Shown: positions 1-5,133 of the stretch, piece by piece | How the letters are laid out: every line of letters begins with the position of its first letter | How positions within the stretch are numbered: position 1 is the first letter of the stretch | NCBI GenBank assembly: GCA_910586435.1 | Contig: CAJUGT010000152.1 | Coordinates: 1 to 5,133, forward strand | Direction of reading: 5' to 3' | DNA length: 5,133 nucleotides | DNA from: an uncultured Acetatifactor sp. | GTDB taxonomy: Bacteria > Bacillota > Clostridia > Lachnospirales > Lachnospiraceae | The notes under the pieces: model-generated | Told to the model about the DNA's origin: nothing | Database searches by the model: none | The model's input: only the letters and a program-made list of their open reading frames with translations | Position numbers and translations under genes: made by a program

Positions 1-1
1 C

Positions 2-33
2 GCCAACTGTCCGTGCAAGCACGGCCGCTTGGC
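2..33. repeat. Imperfect hairpin at left edge
   Basis: Bases 2-16 and 19-33 are imperfect inverted copies: 12 Watson-Crick pairs and one G-T wobble over 15 positions. The central core CCGTGC-AA-GCACGG (11-24) is perfect. A separate 8-bp palindrome, CCCGCGGG, follows at 40-47. No T-run follows, so it is not a standard intrinsic terminator. A GC-rich dyad in an otherwise AT-rich intergenic stretch resembles a dispersed REP-like element, but copy number cannot be judged from one window. It could also be the 3' end of a gene to the left: all three + strand frames are open from base 1, but only for 16 to 41 codons, and none gives a recognisable protein. Confidence 0.5.
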
Positions 34-110
34 TCATTGCCCGCGGGAATAAAGAGAGACTGACATATATTTCTTCCTTTCTTGCAACGAATCGTCTCTA
101 TATCATTCAC

Positions 111-131
111 CGCTCAACTCATGGTTGAGCG
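111..131. promoter_or_regulatory. Perfect 8-bp dyad, candidate operator
   Basis: CGCTCAAC (111-118) and GTTGAGCG (124-131) are exact inverted copies separated by the 5-base loop TCATG. The dyad ends 20 bases upstream of the proposed -35 box of the XRE-TPR regulator gene. That position suits binding by an activator or an autoregulator. An alternative is a weak terminator for a gene left of the window, but the bases that follow (TTCATAAAG) are a poor T-tract. Its existence is certain; its role is inferred. Confidence 0.5.
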
Positions 132-151
132 TTCATAAAGCACAAGGTTAT

Positions 152-179
152 TTCACATATAGCATTTATCCTGTACAAT
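152..179 (+). promoter_or_regulatory. Sigma-A type promoter of the XRE-TPR gene
   Basis: A -35 box TTCACA (152-157, 5 of 6 to TTGACA) and a -10 box TACAAT (174-179, 5 of 6 to TATAAT) are separated by 16 bases. Transcription would start near base 186, giving a leader of about 33 bases that contains the ribosome binding site AAGGAG (205-210). An alternative -10, TATGAT (183-188), has no matching -35. Confidence 0.5.
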
Positions 180-218
180 AGGTATGATCAGTCAAATAAA
201 ATACAAGGAGAATCTCTT

Positions 219-1166
219 ATGAATACCATTGGAAAAAACATCAAAAAGCTTCGTGAAAAGACTCATATCACTCAGGAACAGCTTGCTGACAGTCTGTTTG
301 TCTCTTATCAGGCCGTCAGTAAGTGGGAGACAGGCTCCACAGTCCCGGATACGTTAATGCTTCCCAAAATAGCGGAATGTTTCGGAACAACCATTGATGA
401 ACTGTTCCGTGAAAATATGGTAGCTTATCGCCACAAAGGGGCCCGCCTGTATTCTGTTTATCAAGACTCTCCTTCACCGGAAAACTTCTCGGCTGCGGAA
501 TCGGCTCTCTTAAAGATTACCAATGCTCCCACATCCCCTGATTGTTATTTCCAAACCGAAGATTTACGTCTTTTGGGGAATCTATACGCATACCACATGG
601 AATACTGCCGTGACAAAGCCATCGAATATTATGACAAAGCCATTCAAAAGGGCCTGCCGCTGCGAGCGAATATGTATGCCTGCTTTGAACAACAGAAAAT
701 TCATTTCATGGCACAGCTTGGAAAAGCACAGGAAAGCATTCACCAAAGCCTTGCCATGATAGATGCGCATCCCCAGAACCCGGAAAATTATATTTGTATC
801 ATATACGCATACTTTTGCGCGGAACAATATGATGACGCATTAAAATATGTAGAAACAGCTTTGCGAAAATGGCAGGACAACCTGATGCTATACAAGTTAG
901 GCGGCGATGTCTGTCATAAATTAAAACAACACGAGAAAGCAATCCAATATTGGGACAAGTCTTTGGAACTAAACCAGCAGCGCTGCGACGCCACGGGAGA
1001 AAATGGATTCATGGACGCCCTGTTTTCCAAAGCTGACGCATATGCTGAACTTGGGGATAAATCCAACGCCTTCAAAACTTGGAAAGAAATCGCCGGAAGA
1101 TTAGAAAAAATGGGTTTTATCATAGAGAAGGAATATGCCCTAAAAAAGATGCGGGAATTTTCCTGA
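219..1166 (+). CDS. XRE-family transcriptional regulator with TPR-like C-terminal domain
   Basis: Predicted cytoplasmic DNA-binding regulator of 315 residues. An XRE/Cro-CI helix-turn-helix occupies about residues 4-63: helix 2 is at 17-26 (ITQEQLADSL) and the recognition helix at about 29-38 (SYQAVSKWET), followed by the usual VPDTLMLPKIAECFGTTIDEL tail, here cited as residues 42-62. The rest is helical and TPR-like: likely helix pairs lie near 113-145, 157-183, 187-216, 221-252 and 264-296, with typical A-x-x-Y-x-x-A spacing such as DKAIEYYDKAI and EKAIQYWDKSL. In known families this layout binds a peptide or protein ligand that controls DNA binding; that role is inferred here. The ATG at 219 is supported by AAGGAG at 205-210, eight bases upstream, and by the HTH starting at residue 4. 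There is no signal peptide or membrane segment. The gene stands alone on the + strand and converges on the aldo/keto reductase. Its target genes are unknown, and the dyad at 111-131 suggests possible autoregulation. Confidence 0.9.
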   Translation: MNTIGKNIKKLREKTHITQEQLADSLFVSYQAVSKWETGSTVPDTLMLPKIAECFGTTIDELFRENMVAYRHKGARLYSVYQDSPSPENFSAAESALLKITNAPTSPDCYFQTEDLRLLGNLYAYHMEYCRDKAIEYYDKAIQKGLPLRANMYACFEQQKIHFMAQLGKAQESIHQSLAMIDAHPQNPENYICIIYAYFCAEQYDDALKYVETALRKWQDNLMLYKLGGDVCHKLKQHEKAIQYWDKSLELNQQRCDATGENGFMDALFSKADAYAELGDKSNAFKTWKEIAGRLEKMGFIIEKEYALKKMREFS

Positions 1167-1237
1167 CACCACACTCCTGAACATAAACTACTCCCGGCTG
1201 TACATCCAAGCTCTTCCAAAAGATAGCGCCAACCATT
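1167..1237. other. Convergent intergenic gap without a clear terminator
   Basis: These 71 bases separate the 3' ends of two convergent genes, where a bidirectional terminator would be expected. I find no GC-rich stem with a T-tract on either strand. The best candidate is only a 4-bp TCTT/AAGA pairing at 1212-1223. Termination may rely on Rho or on sequence inside the opposing genes. Confidence 0.4.
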
Positions 1238-2260
1238 TTATTTTCCTGTTTTGGTGACTATCTTACCATCCATGTCCCAAAGGTCCTGCCATCCTCCTGC
1301 CCCTTCCCAAAGAAAGACCTGGCCCTTTATCAGTCTGCAATTCTTATCTTCCAGACGAATAGCCTCCATTTCCTGCGCTGTAAGAGGGTCCTCCGTAACA
1401 CATTTTAAATTTGCCATGTATTGTTCTGGTTTCACCGAAAAGGGGATCGGAACCTGTCCTCTCTGCACTGCCCACTTCAGGCAGATGATTGCGGGATGCA
1501 CTCCATGGGCCCTGGCTGCGGCCTTTACCGCCGAAAGCTCCGTGTCCGCCAGATCCTCTCCTGTTCTGTCCCGTTCCGGTCTGGAAGGGGACCCAATGGG
1601 GCAATAACCAATGGGAAGAATATCATGTTCCAGAGCATACGCAAACAATTCCTGCTGTTGGAATGAGGGATGAAGCTCCATCTCCAATGCCGCCGGTTTT
1701 ATTCTGCAAAGCGGCAGCACTGCTTCCAATTTAGGAATCGTCATATTACTCATGCCGATATATCGCACCAACCCCTGCTCTGCCAAGGCTTCGCATTGCC
1801 TCCAAGTCCCCATAAATTCTTCCACAGAAAAGGGCCTGGAATCCGGATTGCGGGAGTCCCCGTCACAGCCGGGCGCATGGTAATTGGGAAAGGGCCAGTG
1901 TACAAAGTATAAATCAAGATAATCAAGTTTCAAATCGCTCAAGCTCTTTCGGCAGGCTTCCCCCACCTTTCCTTCTCCATGCATATCATTCCACACTTTG
2001 GAAGTAACGAACAACTCCTTACGTTCCACAATGTTCTCCCTAACCACCTTCTCCAGTACTTCTCCAATATTGCTCTCATTCTGGTAAACTGACGCACAGT
2101 CAATCAGACGATACCCATATTTAATGGCGCCATATACTGCTTTCGCAATATCACTGGCCCCATATTTATCCGAACCGAATGTCCCAAGCCCCATACAGGG
2201 GATGGGTTCTCCTGTAGAAAGCTTTCTCTTCGGCAGCATATTTTGATCCATTTGCTCCAT
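1238..2260 (-). CDS. Aldo/keto reductase
   Basis: Soluble NAD(P)H-dependent oxidoreductase of the AKR superfamily (TIM barrel), 340 residues, reducing an aldehyde or ketone to an alcohol or the reverse. The first AKR signature is intact at residues 49-66 (GYRLIDCASVYQNESNIG). The catalytic tetrad is visible: Asp54, Tyr59, Lys88 (TSKVW) and His121 (VHWP). The second signature ends in IGMSN at 168-172. The coenzyme segment is atypical: residues 271-275 read PIPFS where the family usually has IPKS, and Gln280 stands where an arginine is usual. Gln of the common NQ-x-E-x-HP motif is also replaced (LEMELHP, 192-198). These changes suggest a divergent subgroup, perhaps preferring NADH. The ATG at 2260 is chosen over the one at 2350 because TAGGAG (2274-2269) sits eight bases upstream and AKR homology starts just after it; the 30 upstream residues look like nothing in the family. 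It follows the dehydrogenase on the same strand after a 258-base spacer. The substrate cannot be read from sequence. Confidence 0.9.
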   Translation of the reverse strand: MEQMDQNMLPKRKLSTGEPIPCMGLGTFGSDKYGASDIAKAVYGAIKYGYRLIDCASVYQNESNIGEVLEKVVRENIVERKELFVTSKVWNDMHGEGKVGEACRKSLSDLKLDYLDLYFVHWPFPNYHAPGCDGDSRNPDSRPFSVEEFMGTWRQCEALAEQGLVRYIGMSNMTIPKLEAVLPLCRIKPAALEMELHPSFQQQELFAYALEHDILPIGYCPIGSPSRPERDRTGEDLADTELSAVKAAARAHGVHPAIICLKWAVQRGQVPIPFSVKPEQYMANLKCVTEDPLTAQEMEAIRLEDKNCRLIKGQVFLWEGAGGWQDLWDMDGKIVTKTGK

Positions 2261-2268
2261 GATATGTT

Positions 2269-2274
2269 CTCCTA
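2269..2274 (-). promoter_or_regulatory. Ribosome binding site fixing the aldo/keto reductase start
   Basis: Read on the - strand this is TAGGAG, eight bases before the ATG at 2260. The in-frame ATG at 2350 has no comparable purine-rich site before it, so this motif decides the start in favour of the 340-residue form. Confidence 0.75.
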
Positions 2275-2371
2275 TTTTAAGTCGCTGCCAGGCGGCACTA
2301 AAGGATGAGGTTCCTTCGCAACTCCACCTGTCCAGCGAAACCTTTATCATAAATGGCTTGACATTTCTTAG

Positions 2372-2385
2372 CTGGACTATTCCAG
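2372..2385. repeat. Short perfect dyad in the aldo/keto reductase leader
   Basis: CTGGA (2372-2376) and TCCAG (2381-2385) are exact inverted copies with a 4-base loop. The dyad lies 112 to 125 bases upstream of the reductase start and overlaps the left copy of the 15-bp direct repeat. It could be a small operator or hairpin, but a 5-bp arm may be chance. Confidence 0.3.
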
Positions 2386-2504
2386 TTCCGCATCCATCCT
2401 TTCGTACCCCTTCTGCTTAGAACAATTCTCCAGCACCTAATTATGTGCTCGAGCTTTGTTCTGGATACTGGCGGATGGATGCTGTTTTTTATTCCAGTTC
2501 CGCA
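2378..2504. repeat. 15-bp direct repeat flanking a nested inverted repeat
   Basis: TATTCCAGTTCCGCA occurs exactly at 2378-2392 and 2490-2504. Between and overlapping the copies, GCATCCATCC (2390-2399) is the exact inverse of GGATGGATGC (2473-2482). Nested inside are AGAACAA/TTGTTCT (2419-2425 with 2456-2462), CTC/GAG (2428-2430 with 2451-2453) and AGCAC/GTGCT (2432-2436 with 2445-2449). In all, 25 colinear base pairs close on an 8-base loop. On the + strand a TGTTTTTT run follows at once (2483-2490), yet no + strand gene leads into it. The block fills most of the spacer between dehydrogenase and reductase. It could be a structured intercistronic RNA on the - strand, a remnant of a small mobile element, or an operator cluster. 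No coding potential is visible. The repeats are certain, the role unknown. Confidence 0.6.
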
Positions 2505-2518
2505 ATTGGAAATATTGA

Positions 2519-3583
2519 TTACTGCTCTGGGAATACCACCGCCACCTTGCCGCAGTTGCCTTCGGCCATAAGGCGGTATGCCTCCGCCGCCTGCTCCAGA
2601 GGAAATTCATGGGTAATTAAATCTTCCGGATGGATATTCCACCGCACCAGACGTTCCACCAATTCCTCCATTTTCCACAGGGATGTAACCCAGGAACCAA
2701 AGATGGATTTCTGTCCGTGAATAATATCCGGGCTGGGCTGAAAAGTACATGTCCCCCCTTCTCCCACAAAAGCAATTTTACCCCACTCTCTGGTCGCCCG
2801 AATTGCCAACTGTCTGCCGGCATCATTTGCCGAAGCGTCAATTGCTCTCTCCACACCCTTTCCTCCCGTTGCGGAGAGGATTTTTTCCAGCGCATCCTCA
2901 TCAGGGTAAAATACCTCATGGGCCAGGCCCAGTTTCTTTGCAAGTTCTATTCGATATTCGTTTCTCTCCACACCAATTAACTTGTTGGCCCCCATTGCTT
3001 TTGCCAACATCAATGCGGCAAGCCCCACAGGGCCAAGCCCTGTTACCAATACAGCGTCATTTCCACATACGCCAATCTTCTCAATGGCCTCATACACCGT
3101 CCCAAAGCCGCAGGCAACCTGTGCCCCGTCCTTATAGGACAATTCCTCCGGCAGAAGAACCAAATCCTTTTCATCTGCCAGAATATAGGGTGCCATACCC
3201 CCGTTTCTCTGCCAGCCATACGCCTGGCGGTGAGGACTTTTACAGGAAATATAATACCCCCTTCGACAATCATAACAGACTCCACAGCCGGAGATATGAT
3301 ACACAATGACTCTGTCGCCCTTGTGAAAACGCTTTAATCCCTCCCCCTCTTCCACAATAATACCACAAGGTTCATGTCCTGCTGCCATGCCAGGAATATA
3401 TCCTTCCGGTCCTTTTCCTGTATGTTCCCTGTAAATGCAGCGTATATCACTGCCACAAATGGTTGTGGCCCTGGTCTGTATCAATACCTGCCCATATCCC
3501 GGTGCGGGTACTTCAAAGTCCTTTATCTCAACCGTACTGATTCCGGGCAGTATTGCCCCTTTCATCAACATTTTAACTGCCAT
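2519..3583 (-). CDS. Zinc-dependent medium-chain alcohol/polyol dehydrogenase
   Basis: Soluble oxidoreductase of the MDR superfamily, 354 residues, the family's usual length; it oxidises an alcohol or polyol to the carbonyl using a nicotinamide cofactor. The N-terminal GroES-like domain carries catalytic zinc ligands Cys43 (TICGSD), His70 and Glu71 (AGHEP), with Cys158 (VACGFGT) the likely remaining ligand. The structural-zinc loop is complete: Cys100, Cys103, Cys106 and Cys114. The Rossmann fold begins with GLGPVG (182-187), and an acidic Glu206 ends the second strand (IGVERNE), which usually favours NAD over NADP; Arg207 next to it leaves some doubt. The ATG at 3583 is preceded nine bases upstream by GGAG (3596-3593); later ATGs at codons 5 and 7 lack a site. 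It lies between the ankyrin gene (138-base spacer) and the reductase, all on one strand. Sorbitol-, butanediol- and threonine-dehydrogenase-like roles are all possible, and none can be chosen from this sequence. Confidence 0.9.
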   Translation of the reverse strand: MAVKMLMKGAILPGISTVEIKDFEVPAPGYGQVLIQTRATTICGSDIRCIYREHTGKGPEGYIPGMAAGHEPCGIIVEEGEGLKRFHKGDRVIVYHISGCGVCYDCRRGYYISCKSPHRQAYGWQRNGGMAPYILADEKDLVLLPEELSYKDGAQVACGFGTVYEAIEKIGVCGNDAVLVTGLGPVGLAALMLAKAMGANKLIGVERNEYRIELAKKLGLAHEVFYPDEDALEKILSATGGKGVERAIDASANDAGRQLAIRATREWGKIAFVGEGGTCTFQPSPDIIHGQKSIFGSWVTSLWKMEELVERLVRWNIHPEDLITHEFPLEQAAEAYRLMAEGNCGKVAVVFPEQ

Positions 3584-3631
3584 TCTTCCACTCTCCGTTT
3601 CTGTTTTCTTCCTGTGGCGGCCTTCTGTTCC

Positions 3632-3683
3632 TTCCTATTCCCTGTCTTACATATGCTCACTTTGGGTGACAGTTTCCTATTCC
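3632..3683. repeat. 10-bp direct repeats bracketing a dyad upstream of the dehydrogenase
   Basis: TTCCTATTCC occurs exactly at 3632-3641 and 3674-3683, 42 bases apart, about four helical turns. Directly inside, CTGTC (3642-3646) and GACAG (3668-3672) are inverted copies, and TCAC (3657-3660) pairs with GTGA (3666-3669). The block lies 49 to 100 bases upstream of the dehydrogenase start, where an operator would be expected. No convincing -35/-10 pair was found next to it on the - strand; TATGTA (3653-3648 read in reverse) is a weak -10 candidate. Confidence 0.45.
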
Positions 3684-3721
3684 GTCCTAGTCTGACCTCT
3701 TCCAGGATTCCAGCGGCTCCT

Positions 3722-5133
3722 TTATTTAATATCCGTCATTAATTCCAGCACTGTCTCCATCCCCTTTTCCACAGCCAACTGCACAGGGGTCTCACCGTCG
3801 TTATTGGCCCGGTTATAGTCCGCTCCTTTCTTCACCAGAAAACGTGAGCCTCCGTCGTCACTGTTATACAGTGCATAATGGAGGGCCGTATTCCCCTCAT
3901 TATCCGCCAAATTGATGTCGGCTCCTGCCAGAAGCAGCTCTTTCGCCATTTCCTTAGTGGTATGAAGCATCAACGCCGTCCTTCCCTCATTGTCTGTATG
4001 ATTCACATCCACACCCCTCTCCAGGAAAACGGGCAGCAATTCCCTGGTCCAATAATGCACCAGCATAAAGGGGGTCTGTCCTTCTTCATTGGGAAGATCT
4101 AAATGTTTCAGAAGCTTTAACATTTCCGCCTTCTGTTCATTTGTGATATTCTCCCCATACCTCTTCTCCGTCAGCACCAGGTGGGCAGGAGTATTCCCCT
4201 GTAAAGTTTTCATAGTGTCATCCGCACCGGAAGCCATAAGCAGTTCCACTGCTTCCACATTGCCCTCCATACAGGCTATATGCAGAGCTGTCATTCCGGC
4301 CTCCCCAGGTTCATCCATTGTCAGGTTGACATCCACACCCTTTTCTATCATGACTCTCAACATGCTCATGTGACCGTGTTCCACAGCGCCGTGAATGGCA
4401 GCCTTTCCCCTGTTATCCGTCTGCTCCATGGAATCCTTGGAGAACATCCTTGTTGCTTCTTCATAATACGCCTCATCCTCTCCACTATTGTCAGCCAGGA
4501 TATTGGCCGGGGTCCTTCCCCTGACCACCGCTTTTTCCATATCCACCCCCAGCTCCACCAACTTCTTAAGCACACCCATCCCATATGACGCATGCAGGCA
4601 CTCATCCCGCAGACAGAGGATTTTGCCTTTATAATGAATGGGCATGGTGAATTCCATTCCCTCCTCTTTGCAGACCTCCAAAACCGTGGCATTCCTGTCA
4701 CTGTTCAGAGCACTATGCAGAATATCCAAAACCTCCCCAAATTCGTCATCGTCATCCGGATCCACCTGGTCAATCAATTTTCTGGTCATATAGATTGCAA
4801 TGCTCAAGGCATCTTTGTCATTTTCCCGTACATCGAAATACTGACTGTTGGTAATCTGGCTCAAAGGAAACAGTTCCATCTCCGGAACCGGATTCGCCCC
4901 AAAATCCTTCAAAGCAAGATACATTGCCATATTTCTATATTCAACCGCATGCGCTATGGGCGTGACTCCGTTGTGATTGGCCACATTTACCAGTTCCGGG
5001 CAATGCCGCATCAAGGCAAGCGCCGCCGTCTTATGGCCGTTTCTCCTGGCCATCATCAAAAGCGTATTGCCATCCTCATCCACATAATCTGTCGCAGCGC
5101 CTTTTTCCAGAAAAACCTCAGTCAAGGGCCTGT
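3722..5133 (-). CDS. Ankyrin-repeat protein, N-terminus beyond window edge
   Basis: Partial protein; the frame is open to the right edge. The leftmost possible in-window start is a TTG at 5125, but it has no ribosome binding site and falls mid-repeat (LTEVFLEKGA), so the true start lies outside. Counting from that TTG, 467 residues remain. About ten or eleven ankyrin repeats are recognisable by their TP/TA-x-x-H-like starts, near residues 20, 54, 169, 204, 241, 278, 311, 350, 382, 412 and 445, many followed by the typical L-x-x-GAD-x-N turn (GADINLADNEGNT at 401-413). A non-repeat stretch at about 85-160 holds an acidic run, DPDDDDEFGE (122-131). Ankyrin repeats bind other proteins; the partner is unknown. 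No enzyme domain or membrane segment is visible, and a signal peptide cannot be assessed. It ends with TAA and no clear terminator, 138 bases before the dehydrogenase, so readthrough into that gene is possible. Confidence 0.88.
   Translation of the reverse strand, partial: RPLTEVFLEKGAATDYVDEDGNTLLMMARRNGHKTAALALMRHCPELVNVANHNGVTPIAHAVEYRNMAMYLALKDFGANPVPEMELFPLSQITNSQYFDVRENDKDALSIAIYMTRKLIDQVDPDDDDEFGEVLDILHSALNSDRNATVLEVCKEEGMEFTMPIHYKGKILCLRDECLHASYGMGVLKKLVELGVDMEKAVVRGRTPANILADNSGEDEAYYEEATRMFSKDSMEQTDNRGKAAIHGAVEHGHMSMLRVMIEKGVDVNLTMDEPGEAGMTALHIACMEGNVEAVELLMASGADDTMKTLQGNTPAHLVLTEKRYGENITNEQKAEMLKLLKHLDLPNEEGQTPFMLVHYWTRELLPVFLERGVDVNHTDNEGRTALMLHTTKEMAKELLLAGADINLADNEGNTALHYALYNSDDGGSRFLVKKGADYNRANNDGETPVQLAVEKGMETVLELMTDIK

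Noticed and set aside
106..137. MerR-type promoter with a long spacer centred on the dyad
   Set aside because: The boxes TTCACC (106-111) and TTCATA (132-137) are 20 bases apart, but the second is a poor -10 and a better promoter lies downstream.
184..222. 12-codon upstream ORF whose TGA overlaps the regulator's ATG
   Set aside because: It lacks a proper ribosome binding site and begins at or before the predicted transcription start, so coupling is unlikely.
2261..2350. 30-residue N-terminal extension of the aldo/keto reductase from the ATG at 2350
   Set aside because: No ribosome binding site before it, no family similarity in the extra residues, and a good site before the ATG at 2260.
2358..2363. 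Perfect TTGACA hexamer on the + strand
   Set aside because: No acceptable -10 box at 16 to 18 bases and no + strand gene downstream.
2445..2720. 91-codon + strand ORF running into the dehydrogenase gene
   Set aside because: No ribosome binding site and no recognisable motif; most of it is antisense to a clearly coding region.
2749..3309. 186-codon + strand ORF antisense to the dehydrogenase
   Set aside because: Low-complexity, proline- and histidine-rich product typical of an antisense shadow; the - strand protein has intact zinc and Rossmann motifs.
5123..5125. TTG as the start of the ankyrin gene
   Set aside because: No ribosome binding site, and it falls inside an ankyrin repeat whose first half would lie beyond the edge.

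Overview
The window looks like a stretch of a low-to-moderate GC Firmicute chromosome, most likely a gut clostridium of the Lachnospiraceae type. This is inferred from the strong AGGAG-type ribosome binding sites, the XRE-TPR regulator, the mix of redox enzymes and an ankyrin-repeat protein. No rRNA or marker gene is present to fix the taxon.

Layout, left to right. Bases 1-218 hold no convincing gene. They contain an imperfect hairpin at the left edge, a perfect 8-bp dyad at 111-131 and a plausible sigma-A promoter (152-179) for the first gene. A 315-residue XRE-family regulator with a TPR-like C-terminal domain runs on the + strand (219-1166). It converges, across 71 bases, on three genes that all read on the - strand. 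In transcription order these are an ankyrin-repeat protein cut by the right edge (5133-3722), a zinc-dependent medium-chain alcohol/polyol dehydrogenase (3583-2519) and an aldo/keto reductase (2260-1238).

The two oxidoreductases form a same-strand pair that could interconvert an alcohol or sugar and its carbonyl, but nothing here reveals the substrate. Both show features pointing to NAD(H) rather than NADP(H). The spacers between the - strand genes (138 and 258 bases) are too long for a tight operon and carry repeats and dyads of unknown role. The most structured one lies between the dehydrogenase and the reductase, where a 15-bp direct repeat flanks a nested inverted repeat.

I see no transposase, integrase, CRISPR array, tRNA, rRNA or recognisable defence or toxin system. 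The enzymes belong to known superfamilies. What deserves a second look is the intergenic structure, the unusual cofactor-site residues of the reductase and the large ankyrin protein. I do not see clear evidence of a wholly new system.
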